Shown: piece after piece, positions 16,767-25,218 of the stretch
Numbering within the stretch: position 1 is the stretch's first letter
Layout of the letters: each line of letters begins with the position of its first letter
Assembly: GCF_028435365.1 (NCBI RefSeq)
Contig: NZ_JAGTJJ010000068.1
Coordinates: 1 to 52,494, forward strand
Direction: 5' to 3'
From: Polyangium jinanense
Lineage (GTDB): Bacteria > Myxococcota > Polyangia > Polyangiales > Polyangiaceae
DNA: 52,494 nucleotides
Notes under the pieces: generated by a model
Told to the model about the DNA's origin: nothing
Databases searched by the model: none
Seen by the model: only the letters and a program-made list of their open reading frames with translations
Program-made: the position numbers and the translations under genes

Positions 16767-17809
16767 CGCGCCGGCGCTCGTTCGTGTGTTTCCTGGCCGC
16801 CGCCGTGCACACCCTCGTGGCTGCGCTCGCGCCTGCCGCGCGCGCCGGGGATGCCGTCTCCAGCATTGCCGTCGTCTGCGCCCCCGGCGATCGTTTTGGC
16901 CTTCGTGTCCAGGCCGAGCTCGAAGCGCTGGGCTTTCGGACAGCGCTCCTCGATCCCGGGGTCGAGCCGGCCTCGCGCGCCTCGCTCGAGGCCACGGCGC
17001 GCAAGGCGGACGCCATCGCGGCCATCCGGGTCGTCCCTTCCGAGCGCGGCGTCGAGGTGTGGGTCGCCGATCGCGTCACGGGCAAGACCGTCCTGCGCGA
17101 GATCACCGACGCCGGTGGATCCCTCGACCGTGACGCTGCGCTGGCGCTACGAACGGTCGAGCTCTTGCGCGCCAGCCTGCTCGAGGTCGCCGTGCCGGGG
17201 GTCCCTCCCGGCGAGGTCCCCGCGACGCCCGAGCTCCGCGAGAAGATGACCCTCCCCGCGCCAGGCGCGCTCGCCGGAAAGCGCGAGCCCCCCTCGCTGC
17301 GCCTCTCGCTCGCTCCTGGCCTGCTCCTCAGCCCCGGCGGCTTCGGCGCCGCGGTAAACCTCGGTATCGGCCTCGCCTGGATGCCCAGCGCGCACGTCGG
17401 CGTAAGCGGCTTTGCGGCGATTCCGCTGACGAGGCCCCGCGTCGAGGGCGCCGAGGGCAGCGCGGATCTCTCGGTTCTGCTGGCCGGGGGAGGCATGCGG
17501 TTTGTCTTCCATCCACGCGCGACCCGATGGGCGCCGTTGGCGGAGCTCGGGATCATGGCCGTCTCGCTGGAGAGCCACGGGACAGCCAATGCAGGGTTTC
17601 TTCCGGGGTCGGCCTCCGCGGTGACGGTGGCCCCTTTCGTGCGTGTCGGCCTTTCGTGGGTCGCGACGCCCATGCTCCGCGTGCGCGCGGATATTCTCGC
17701 CAGTTTCATCGGCCAAGGGGTCTCGGTTCAGCTTGCCAAACACGAGGTCGCGACCTGGGGCAAGCCGATCGTGCTCCCCGCCGTGGGCGTCGATTTCGGT
17801 TGGTTTTGA
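16763..17809 (+). CDS. Exported protein with predicted outer-membrane beta-barrel, third gene of the ECF operon
   Basis: 348 residues; the ATG overlaps the FecR gene stop by 4 nt. The signal peptide covers about residues 1-28 (FVCFLAAAVHTLVAALAPAARAGD). An N-terminal alpha/beta part of about 130 residues (IAVVCAPGDRFGLRVQAELEALGF, EVWVADRVTGKTVLREI) is followed after a linker by alternating amphipathic strands (LRLSLAPGLLLSPGGFGAAV ... VGVDFGWF) ending in an aromatic residue, as in outer-membrane barrels. Family unknown. Context suggests it is the envelope component of the sigma/FecR signalling unit, perhaps a sensor or an effector. Confidence 0.82.
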   Translation: MTRRRSFVCFLAAAVHTLVAALAPAARAGDAVSSIAVVCAPGDRFGLRVQAELEALGFRTALLDPGVEPASRASLEATARKADAIAAIRVVPSERGVEVWVADRVTGKTVLREITDAGGSLDRDAALALRTVELLRASLLEVAVPGVPPGEVPATPELREKMTLPAPGALAGKREPPSLRLSLAPGLLLSPGGFGAAVNLGIGLAWMPSAHVGVSGFAAIPLTRPRVEGAEGSADLSVLLAGGGMRFVFHPRATRWAPLAELGIMAVSLESHGTANAGFLPGSASAVTVAPFVRVGLSWVATPMLRVRADILASFIGQGVSVQLAKHEVATWGKPIVLPAVGVDFGWF

Positions 17810-17869
17810 TGAGCCGTGGCGGCCTCCCGGGAGGACTTCATCCTGGAACCTTCAAAGGAGGTCATCAAA

Positions 17870-18883
17870 ATGAAGCATTGCATGGCAGCGCTCGGGACAT
17901 TGGCCATGATGAGCAGTGGCTGCGAGGCGATCGTACTCGGCCCCGTGGAAGCTCGACACTCGGAAACCGTGGTGGGCCCGAACCCGCCGGACCCGCACCC
18001 CAACGCGATCGCAATGCGCGTCGCCGAATTGACCCTCCTGCCCGATACCCCGCATGGGGTCTTCGAACCGCAATACCAGGAGATACCGGATCCCGACGCG
18101 CTCGTGCTCTTCTTCAGCGATTCGCTCCAGGAGTGCAGCCAGCCGGTGATCGAATCCGGAACCCCCGTTCCGGCTTGTATCGATCCCTTCTGGCAGCTCT
18201 TTCTCGTCATCCCACCCGAGCTCAATCGTCCTGGCGTCATCGACCTCCAGGACCGTCGCATCTTCAGCTACCTCGGCGTTTCGCTGCCCTCCTGCGGCGG
18301 CGCCACCGAGTCGTATGGCCACGGATTCGTGGGCACGCTCGAGATCGTCGAAAGTGATGCGACCTCCGTCTCCGTGAAGCTGAACACGGGGACGCTGCCG
18401 CCCCCGTACCCGGACGTCGACGGCGATTATACCGCCACCTTTTGCAGCACGGCGCCCCCGCCGAGCCCGCCTTCCCCCGCGCTGGCGGTCCAGGGCGAAA
18501 ACCTCGCCACGCCGCCGGGCGGCGCATCCCCGGATCCCGACGCGCTTTACCTCTTCCTCGGGACCGAGCCCGGGAGCTGCCAGGATCCTTGGTCACCCAT
18601 CGATTGCACGCACACCTCGCGCGTGATGCTGCGCCTCCCGCCGTCGCTCCAGACGCCTGGGATCATCGACCTCACCGACCCGGCCATCGCCGCGTCCTAC
18701 TGGCGTGGCTCGGCGCCGGGCTGCAATGATGCGACGGACACCGGGCCTTTCGCGGGAGGCACGATCGAGATCCTGAGCATCGATGCAGGCGAGGTCCTTT
18801 GCAAGGTCTACGGAAGCGCCACGCCGCTCGACTGGGGCAGCTTCAATGCCGACGGCCTCTACGCAGCGACGCTCTGTCCGTAA
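17870..18883 (+). CDS. Putative lipoprotein with an internally duplicated domain
   Basis: 337 residues; the ATG at 17870 follows an excellent AAAGGAGGTCATC ribosome site. Signal peptide with lipobox MSSGC (Cys near residue 18). The mature protein holds two related units of about 130 residues. Each has an ALxLFxxxxxxxC strand, a short Cys-containing loop, LxxxPxxLxxPGIIDLxD, a YxxxS.P.C segment and a final DGxYxATxC. The spacing of Cys is conserved between units, suggesting one or two disulfides each. No known family recognised. It follows the ECF operon by 60 nt and may or may not be part of it. Confidence 0.78.
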   Translation: MKHCMAALGTLAMMSSGCEAIVLGPVEARHSETVVGPNPPDPHPNAIAMRVAELTLLPDTPHGVFEPQYQEIPDPDALVLFFSDSLQECSQPVIESGTPVPACIDPFWQLFLVIPPELNRPGVIDLQDRRIFSYLGVSLPSCGGATESYGHGFVGTLEIVESDATSVSVKLNTGTLPPPYPDVDGDYTATFCSTAPPPSPPSPALAVQGENLATPPGGASPDPDALYLFLGTEPGSCQDPWSPIDCTHTSRVMLRLPPSLQTPGIIDLTDPAIAASYWRGSAPGCNDATDTGPFAGGTIEILSIDAGEVLCKVYGSATPLDWGSFNADGLYAATLCP

Positions 18884-18945
18884 CTTCACCCTGCCTTTTT
18901 CGCGGATGGGCGATCCAGAGCACGAACCGCGCGAAAAATTGCGGT

Positions 18946-18966
18946 TTGACCTTGACCCAAGGTCAA
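18946..18966 (+). promoter_or_regulatory. MerR-type palindromic operator/promoter of the P450 gene
   Basis: Perfect 9-bp inverted repeat TTGACCTTG-ACC-CAAGGTCAA. The left arm doubles as a -35 (TTGACC) and the long spacer fits a MerR-regulated promoter. The ATG of the P450 gene starts exactly 37 nt after the first T. The same geometry occurs before the MerR gene (22691-22711). Confidence 0.75.
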
Positions 18967-18982
18967 GGTGCACACTCGCCTC

Positions 18983-20218
18983 ATGAACGACACCACGTTG
19001 ACGGTTCCCATCCCGCACGGCCTTCCCATGGCGCGCGATGCAGGCCCCTTCGACCCGCCCCGCCAGATCACCCGGCTGCGCGAGGCTCGCCCTGTCAGTC
19101 CCATGGTCTTCCCCGACGGTCACGAGGGCTTTCTCGTCACCGGCTACGACGCGGTCCGAAAGGTCATGGCCGACACCCGGTTCAGCTCCCGCCAGGACCT
19201 CGGCATTCTTCACGTGCCGTACGAGGTCCCCGGCATGCCCGCCATCACCGAACCGCCTCCGCAGGTGCCGGGCTTGTTCATCGCCATGGACCCGCCGGAC
19301 CACACCCGGCTGCGGAGCAGGCTCACCGGCGCCTTCACCGTCAAACGCATGAAAAGGCTCGAAGAGCAGATCACCGACATCGCCGAGCGGCAACTGGACG
19401 ACCTTTCGCGCCTTCCCCCGCCGGTCGACCTGGTCAAGGCGTTCGCGCTGCCGGTGCCCTCGCTGGTGATCTGCGAACTGCTCGGTGTCCCCTACGCGGA
19501 CCGGGGGAACTTCCAGGTCAACTCCGCCAAGTTCCTGGAGAAGGACATTCCGCTCGACGAGAAGATGGCCGCGTACGGCGCAATGACCACGTACCTTTCC
19601 GAACTGGTCACGCGCAAACGCGCCGCCCCCGGCGAAGACATCCTGTCCGACCTGGCCCGCCATGACGACCTCACTGTCGAGGAGCTGACCGGCATGGCCT
19701 TCCTGCTGCTGCTCGCGGGCCACGAGACCACGGCCAACATGCTGGCACTGGGCACCTTCGCGCTCCTGGAGCACCCCGAGCAGCTCGCCGAACTGCGCGA
19801 AAACCCGGATCTGCTTCCCGATGCCGTCGAGGAACTCATGCGCTACCTGTCCGTTGTCGATATCCTCTATCGCTACGCCACGGAGGACATCGAACTCGGC
19901 GGCGAAACAATCCGCAAGGGATCGACCGTCGTTGTCTCCTTGCTGGCCGCCAACCGCGACCCTCAGCGCTTCGACAACCCCGACACCCTGGACATCCACC
20001 GCGAGGCCCGCGGTCACCTGTCCTTCGGCCACGGCTTCCACCACTGCCTCGGCAACCAACTGGCCCGCCTCGAGATGCGGGCCGGTTTCGAGGCATTGCT
20101 ACGTCGCTTCCCGACCCTCGAGCTCGCCGTCCCCGCCGGCGAAGTGAAACTCAAGACCAACATGCAGATCTACGGCGTCCACGAACTGCCGGTCACCTGG
20201 ACGGAAACGGCCCGGTAA
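18983..20218 (+). CDS. Cytochrome P450 monooxygenase (actinobacterial CYP105/107-like)
   Basis: 411-residue soluble heme monooxygenase. Conserved elements are the C-helix MDPPDHTRLRSRLTGAFT, the I-helix LLLAGHETTANM (oxygen activation, about residue 245), the K-helix ExxR in VEELMRYLS, and the heme-ligand loop FGHGFHHCLGNQLAR with Cys355. It needs a ferredoxin and reductase, and neither is adjacent. The ATG at 18983 is chosen over a GTG at 18968 because a leaderless start at fixed distance from the MerR operator explains the lack of a ribosome site. Sequence and promoter style look Streptomyces-like, suggesting horizontal transfer. Substrate unknown. Confidence 0.93.
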   Translation: MNDTTLTVPIPHGLPMARDAGPFDPPRQITRLREARPVSPMVFPDGHEGFLVTGYDAVRKVMADTRFSSRQDLGILHVPYEVPGMPAITEPPPQVPGLFIAMDPPDHTRLRSRLTGAFTVKRMKRLEEQITDIAERQLDDLSRLPPPVDLVKAFALPVPSLVICELLGVPYADRGNFQVNSAKFLEKDIPLDEKMAAYGAMTTYLSELVTRKRAAPGEDILSDLARHDDLTVEELTGMAFLLLLAGHETTANMLALGTFALLEHPEQLAELRENPDLLPDAVEELMRYLSVVDILYRYATEDIELGGETIRKGSTVVVSLLAANRDPQRFDNPDTLDIHREARGHLSFGHGFHHCLGNQLARLEMRAGFEALLRRFPTLELAVPAGEVKLKTNMQIYGVHELPVTWTETAR

Positions 20219-20436
20219 AACCGCCGGCCGAGCGCGTGACCTTCATGCGCGCATAGGGCGCTGCCCGTACCATTTTGCGGGATAGGTGCCTGGTAGCAAT
20301 GTGACCTCGCGTGCAAAACCCCTGGCGACGTTGCGGGACTGCCAAGGAGCCGCCGTGGACATCGCACACGGCCGGGCGCAGGCGTGCACGTCGGATCCCG
20401 TCCTCATGGAAGAGGCCGGCGAAAGAGGTGACTGCA

Positions 20437-21756
20437 ATGCGTTGGAATACACTTGCTGCCGTGCTGTTCACGGCGACGCTCGCCGCTGCTTCGAGCTGCG
20501 AGCGCAGTGAGCCCGAGCCCGTCGACGAGGCACAGCAGCCGGTCTGCAGCAAGGAGGACCCCGTCGTCGAGGACGCGCGCGTGGCCATCAACAATGGGCG
20601 ACAAACCTTCCGGTTCGATACCTTCGGTGACGAGGCATTCTGGGGCGGCCAGCTTCGATTGCACGAAACCATCAGGAACCTGACCCCCGTCCAGGCGCTC
20701 GGCCTCGGCCTCAAGGTGGACGTCGAAGCATTGCCCAAGCCGCTCCAGCTCAAGATCAAAAAAGGCCAGGTCGACCTCAACTCTGCGGCGACCACGCTCG
20801 CGCTGCTCAGGTTGAACGCGGTGGTAGGCGTGACCGGGTTCTTCGACGGGAAGGACACGCTCGTCTCGGTGGGCATTCAATGCGCGCTCTGCCATTCGAC
20901 CGTGGACGACTCTTTCTCTGCTGGCATCGGCAAGCGCCAGGACGGCTGGCCAAACCGCGATCTGAACGTGGGCGCCATCATCGCTTCGGCGCCTACGGTG
21001 GCGCCGCTCGCCGACCTGATTGGGCTCACCGAGGCCGAGCTGCGTACGGTGCTCGTGAACTGGGGCGTCGGAAAATTCGACGCCGAGCTGATTCTGGATG
21101 GCAAGACCGAGAACGCGACCGGAGGATCGGCGGCCACGCTCATCCCCGCGGCGTTCGGCCTCGCCGGCGTCAACCTCCACACGTATACGGGCTGGGGCTC
21201 GGTCACGCACTGGAACGCGTTCGTCGCGAATCTCGAGATGGGAGGGCAAGGCATTTTCTTCGACCCACGTCTCGACGACGCGGACAAGTTCCCGATCGCC
21301 GCGGCAAATGATTTCGACGATGTCCGCGATCCCGTGGACCGCATCACGCCGAAGCTCGCGGATTTGCACTTCTACCAGCTCGCGCTCGAAGCGCCGAAGC
21401 CACCTGCCAACACCTTCCAGCCTGCGGCAGCCAAGCGTGGCAAGGACGTCTTCAACGACCCGCAGAGGGGGGATTGCGCGCGCTGCCACGTGCCACCGAT
21501 CTTCACCGAGCCCGGGTGGAACATGCACACGCCGGCGGAGATCGGAATCGACGCTTTTCAGTCGAACCGGTCGCCCGACGAGCGCTACCGGACCACGCCG
21601 CTCGGTGGGCTCTTCACGCGAAAAAAAGGCGGCTTCTATCACGACGGTCGCTTCGCCAACCTCGGCGAAGTGGTCGACCACTACGAGTCCGTTTTCAACC
21701 TGAACCTGTCGCCAGGCGACAGGGCCGACCTGATCGAGTACTTGAAGTCGCTCTGA
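20437..21756 (+). CDS. Di-heme cytochrome c lipoprotein, cytochrome c peroxidase/MauG-like
   Basis: 439 residues; the ATG at 20437 follows AGAGGTG. The signal peptide ends in a lipobox-like AASSC (Cys near 21). There are two covalent heme sites, CALCH at residues 149-153 and CARCH at 347-351. Between and after them are features of the di-heme peroxidase family (TFGDEAFWGGQLRLHE, RGKDVFNDPQRGDCARCH, PLGGLFTRKKGGFYHDGRF, and a final ALxEYLKSL-like helix), with a probable distal ligand Met/His in GGFYHDGRF. Acts in the periplasm. It lies between the P450 and MerR genes, yet its composition matches the myxobacterial background, so it is probably not part of that transferred pair. Confidence 0.88.
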   Translation: MRWNTLAAVLFTATLAAASSCERSEPEPVDEAQQPVCSKEDPVVEDARVAINNGRQTFRFDTFGDEAFWGGQLRLHETIRNLTPVQALGLGLKVDVEALPKPLQLKIKKGQVDLNSAATTLALLRLNAVVGVTGFFDGKDTLVSVGIQCALCHSTVDDSFSAGIGKRQDGWPNRDLNVGAIIASAPTVAPLADLIGLTEAELRTVLVNWGVGKFDAELILDGKTENATGGSAATLIPAAFGLAGVNLHTYTGWGSVTHWNAFVANLEMGGQGIFFDPRLDDADKFPIAAANDFDDVRDPVDRITPKLADLHFYQLALEAPKPPANTFQPAAAKRGKDVFNDPQRGDCARCHVPPIFTEPGWNMHTPAEIGIDAFQSNRSPDERYRTTPLGGLFTRKKGGFYHDGRFANLGEVVDHYESVFNLNLSPGDRADLIEYLKSL

Positions 21757-21799
21757 CCGGGGCCCGGAGCGGAGCGACCGCTCCCCCGCTTCCGCTTCG

Positions 21800-22579
21800 T
21801 CATTGATTCGGAATGGGCACGCCCGCGGAGCGGAGTTTCTTCTCGACGAGCTTCGTCAGCCTCGCCCAGGCCAGTGCCCGGTCCTTCCCGTAGCGGCTGA
21901 TCATCCCGTACCGGGCGTCGGCGTCCTCGCCGCGGCCTTGGAGGCTGGTCAGGATCGCCAGCAGCCCGGGGTTTTCGAGGAAGTGAGCGACTGTGGCGTT
22001 CGCGAGCTCCTCGATGCGCGGGTCGTCCGGCGCCCAGGCCGCGGCCTCCCAAGAGCGCTTGGACAACTCGACGAACTTGGTGTCGCCGAGTGCGCGCTCG
22101 ACCTCGGTGAGGTAATTGTCGAAGCCTTCCGGGACCAGCGCCCTGGCCAGCACCAGGCCGTCTCGGATGTCCGCAATGTTCTCGGCGCTCAGCCCGAAGT
22201 CGGGCAGCCGGTCGAGGAACGCACGTGCTCGGTCGGGCAGCAGGACGCCGTCGCCGTCGGCGAGCCGGTGCAGCATGTCGCGTCGGGCGATCAGGTCCTC
22301 GATCCGTTCGGTGAGGCGCCGCTGGACGTCGGCGAGGGCGGCGGCGAACGGCTCGGCGTCGGCGTCCAGCATCGGCCCGATCTCGGCCAGCGGCACGCCG
22401 GCGGCGGCCAGCGTCCGGACCTGGACCAGCCGGAGCAGCTCGGCCGATCCGTAGCGTCGGTAGCCGGAACTGTCACGCCGTGGTTCGTCGACGAGTCCGT
22501 GCTTGTGGTAATGCCGCACGGTCTTCACCGTGACCCCGGCGAACGCCGCCGCCTGGCTGATCGTGACGCCTTTGCTCAT
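21800..22579 (-). CDS. MerR-family transcriptional regulator
   Basis: 259 residues. N-terminal winged helix (about 5-72): ISQAAAFAGVTVKTVRHYHK, GYRRYGSAELLRL, VRTLAAAGVPLAEIGPML. A dimerisation coiled coil (DVQRRLTERIEDLIARRDML) is followed by about 130 residues of helical effector domain of the actinobacterial type, without Cys metal ligands, so the signal is more likely an organic compound than a metal. The ATG sits 4 nt after a small upstream frame and lacks its own ribosome site. It probably binds TTGACC...GGTCA elements before itself and before the P450 gene. Confidence 0.92.
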   Translation of the reverse strand: MSKGVTISQAAAFAGVTVKTVRHYHKHGLVDEPRRDSSGYRRYGSAELLRLVQVRTLAAAGVPLAEIGPMLDADAEPFAAALADVQRRLTERIEDLIARRDMLHRLADGDGVLLPDRARAFLDRLPDFGLSAENIADIRDGLVLARALVPEGFDNYLTEVERALGDTKFVELSKRSWEAAAWAPDDPRIEELANATVAHFLENPGLLAILTSLQGRGEDADARYGMISRYGKDRALAWARLTKLVEKKLRSAGVPIPNQ

Positions 22580-22582
22580 CGG

Positions 22583-22674
22583 CTAGCCGACCCGGTGCTG
22601 GTAAATGGCGGCGGTCTTGCGGACCGCATCGACGATGGCGGGTTTGCTGAGTTCGTCGAGTTCGTGGTGTTCAT
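22583..22674 (-). pseudogene. Small frameshifted leader frame upstream of the MerR gene
   Basis: The minus-strand frame ending at 22583 reads HHELDELSKPAIVDAVRKTA and then IYQHRVG, well-formed helical protein that stops 4 nt before the MerR start. The leaderless ATG expected from the promoter geometry (22674) is one base out of frame with it. It could be a decayed small protein, or the original N-terminal partner of the MerR operon. Only weak support. Confidence 0.3.
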
Positions 22675-22690
22675 CCGATGAGCATGAACT

Positions 22691-22711
22691 CTGACCCAAG
22701 GTCAAGGTCAA
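22691..22711 (-). promoter_or_regulatory. MerR-type operator/promoter upstream of the MerR gene
   Basis: On the minus strand it reads TTGACCTTGACCTTGGGTCA, with TGACC-N9-GGTCA at the same offsets as in the P450 promoter. The predicted leaderless ATG (22674) is again 37 nt from the first T. This supports autoregulation and joint control of the P450. Confidence 0.65.
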
Positions 22712-22805
22712 GAAGCCCGTTGGGCTGCCCTCGCTGGCGTGGACTCTCGCCTCGACACCGCCTCACTGCGCCTGTAGGGGCCCCTCCGCGAGCTCCGCAC
22801 GCGAT

Positions 22806-24266
22806 TCACACCGCGTCCGTGTGACCGGCGCAGCCGTAGAAGTGGCGGATGGCGCGATCGAGCTGCGCCGCCGCTCGCTCGTCCGGTGGCGATGCGGCCC
22901 AGGACGCCCGCGCCTCCGCGACGAGTTCGGCCTCGAGCCTCGCCCGATCGACCGTGACGCACCGGCCATCCTCGACGAGCACCCGGCCGCCGACGATGAG
23001 CTGCTTGATGTGCTTGCGGGTCGCCCGGGTCAGGAGCGTCGCGACCGGGTCCTGCGTGGCAGAGAGCACGTCCGTGGACATGGCCGCATGGTCGAGCACC
23101 AGCAGATCGGCTGGCGCGCCAACGGTCAGCTTGCCGCCACCGTCATCGCCACGGACCGCGCGCCGGCCATCCACCGCAGCCGCCCGGAATAGCCGCTCGG
23201 CCGAGAGCACGTCGGTAAGGCCGATGCCGCGGTGATGCAGCCACACGAGGCGCATTTCACGGAGGATGTCGTCGTCGTCCTCCATCGCGTTCGCGTCGAG
23301 GCCGATGCCAAAGGCGAGGCCCCGGCGGATGAAGCGGTCGACCGGAGCGATCCCCGACCGCAGGCGAAGATTCGACGACGTGTTGACGGAGACGATGACA
23401 CCGCGCTCGGCAAGCAGCGCGCATTCGTCCTCCGTCAAGTAGATGCCGTGCGCGACGGAGAGCCGCGGTGATAGGAGGCCGAGCTCGTCCAGCCGGCGGA
23501 CGATACCGCCCGGGTAGGCGGCATCTGCCCATTCTCGCTGAAAGCGGGTCTCGAGCAGATGCATGTGTACGCGGCGGCCCGAGAGCGCCGAGGCCTCGGC
23601 AATGGCGGCGAGTGAGGCGTCCGAGACCCACTGCGGGCCCACCGGGCAGTACTGGACGGAAAAACTCTCGTGCGCCAGAGCGGCGATCTCGTCGACGAGG
23701 TGCAGGTAGTCGCCGATCGATCGCCCGGTGCGGAGACGGGCTTCGAGCCGGCTGCGGAGGGACGCGTCGGCCAGGTCCAGGAATCGGGCTTGATCGCCAT
23801 AGACGAGCGGGTTCCGGTCCTTGAAAGGTACGGCGAAGGCGACGTGAATGCCGACATCGTGCGCGGCTCGAGCGACCGCTTCGGCTTCCTCGAGGAGCGC
23901 GCTCTCGTCCTGCGGATTGTGGGTGTGGTTGGTCGCAGCGATGCCGCCCTCGGCCATCCGGGCGAAGGCGACGGCGGCGCGAAGATAGGCCGAGACCCTG
24001 GGCTCGCGCCCAAGCGTCGGGAGCCACGTCTCGAGCGCATCGTCCAGCGCGCCGAAGGCAAACGGCCGGAGGCCCCGGCCGTGATCGTGCGCGTTCGAGG
24101 GCGCTGCGATCGCTATCGTGCCACAAGGCCCGCCGCCGAACGCGTCGAATGCCGCGATCCGTCCGCCCTCGATCCGAATCCGCGCGGGGCCCGACGCGGG
24201 CTCCCGTCCTGGATCGGCCAGAACGGCGTCCACGTCGACAGCAGCGATTTCAAGTGTGGTGCTCAT
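22806..24266 (-). CDS. Amidohydrolase (TRZ/ATZ-type, cytosine/guanine deaminase superfamily)
   Basis: 486-residue cytoplasmic metal-dependent hydrolase or deaminase. Metal-site blocks in order: NAHDHGRG (two His, about residue 57), a long beta/alpha region with HTHNPQDES, RRVHMHLLET (His), RLSVAHGIYL (His) and GIGLDANAMEDDDD (catalytic Asp). A C-terminal composite domain follows (LTVGAPADLLVLD ... IVGGRVLVEDGR). The start at 24266 has GGGAG 8 nt upstream. Substrate unknown; the superfamily includes N-heterocycle deaminases and chlorohydrolases. Stand-alone, divergent from the small frame by the MerR gene. Confidence 0.9.
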   Translation of the reverse strand: MSTTLEIAAVDVDAVLADPGREPASGPARIRIEGGRIAAFDAFGGGPCGTIAIAAPSNAHDHGRGLRPFAFGALDDALETWLPTLGREPRVSAYLRAAVAFARMAEGGIAATNHTHNPQDESALLEEAEAVARAAHDVGIHVAFAVPFKDRNPLVYGDQARFLDLADASLRSRLEARLRTGRSIGDYLHLVDEIAALAHESFSVQYCPVGPQWVSDASLAAIAEASALSGRRVHMHLLETRFQREWADAAYPGGIVRRLDELGLLSPRLSVAHGIYLTEDECALLAERGVIVSVNTSSNLRLRSGIAPVDRFIRRGLAFGIGLDANAMEDDDDILREMRLVWLHHRGIGLTDVLSAERLFRAAAVDGRRAVRGDDGGGKLTVGAPADLLVLDHAAMSTDVLSATQDPVATLLTRATRKHIKQLIVGGRVLVEDGRCVTVDRARLEAELVAEARASWAASPPDERAAAQLDRAIRHFYGCAGHTDAV

Positions 24267-24477
24267 CGCTCGTACTCCCTAGGGTACAGCATCCACACCC
24301 GTGAAGGTAGCGCGGCGAGTTTGTCGGCCCGCCTTCACACGTCCCTTCCGAAGGCTCGCTCGATGATCGCGTCCTTTTCCGTCCACCCAGCGCGTCGAAC
24401 TCGGCCTCGAAATCCCGGCTGCGCACGCCGCCGGGGGAGGAGCTCCGGATGCGGCTTTGAAAAAGCGCGCGCTCCGC

Positions 24478-25218
24478 TCACGGGTTCTCCGTGCTTTCGT
24501 TCACCGTCGAGGCGCTGTTCGACGCAGGCGGCGGCACCAGCGGCTGCCCGCCGTCATAGATCTCCACCATCCGGAACGGCGCCATGTCGAAATGGAAATG
24601 GTTGTCATGCCCCGCGTAGCCCGGCCCGAGCAACACCCGGAAGACGTCTTTCCGTGCGATGAGCCGCCGCGCCAGCGTCTTCAGGAACCGCGCGTGGATC
24701 GCCGCGTGGCCTGTCTGCGCCTTCCAGTGCGAGAGCACGCGAACCTCGAAGCCGTTCTTGAAGCCGGCCGGGATGCCCTCCGGCAGGCTTTGCCCTTTCG
24801 GCAGCGGGCCGAAATCGAAGCCCGCAATGTCGATGGCGTTACCCAGCGCGTGCTCGCTGAGGAACTCGGGGTACGCGGCAATGCGGCGGCAGCTGTACGT
24901 GCCGAGGTGCACGACGCGGCTCGGGGGGCGACCGTAGATCTCGGTAGCCACGTCGGCGGCGATCTTCTCGAACGCTTTCAGCCGGTCGCGCAGGCCGATA
25001 TAGACTTTGGTCGTGGACGAGAAGCGCAGGTTGTCGCCTGCGTAATCGACGAGCTCCACCTTGGGACACTGGAGGGGCCCCGCTTTCGGCACCTCGCGCG
25101 GGATGGTGTCGAGGGCGTAGGGGGCCTCGGGCGTGGGGTCGGCGCCGGCGGTGCCCAGGGGAGCAAGGGCGAGGAGGGAGAGAGCCAAAAAGGGCAGGGC
25201 ACGCAGTGGGCGGCGCAT
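24478..25218 (-). CDS. Exported extensin-like/M15-fold peptidase-like protein
   Basis: 246 residues from the ATG at 25218 with a signal peptide (FLALSLLALAPLGTAGADP). It matches the extensin-like C-terminal family, which shares the fold and zinc ligands of M15/LAS peptidases: SEHALGNAIDIAGF (His and Asp ligands) and GHDNHFHFDM (final His). TYSCRRIAAYPE is also typical. It probably acts on peptidoglycan cross-links in the periplasm or outside the cell, but activity in this family is poorly documented. No clear Shine-Dalgarno; the longer upstream frame lacks signal character. Ends with a Ser/Asn-rich tail. Confidence 0.85.
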   Translation of the reverse strand: MRRPLRALPFLALSLLALAPLGTAGADPTPEAPYALDTIPREVPKAGPLQCPKVELVDYAGDNLRFSSTTKVYIGLRDRLKAFEKIAADVATEIYGRPPSRVVHLGTYSCRRIAAYPEFLSEHALGNAIDIAGFDFGPLPKGQSLPEGIPAGFKNGFEVRVLSHWKAQTGHAAIHARFLKTLARRLIARKDVFRVLLGPGYAGHDNHFHFDMAPFRMVEIYDGGQPLVPPPASNSASTVNESTENP

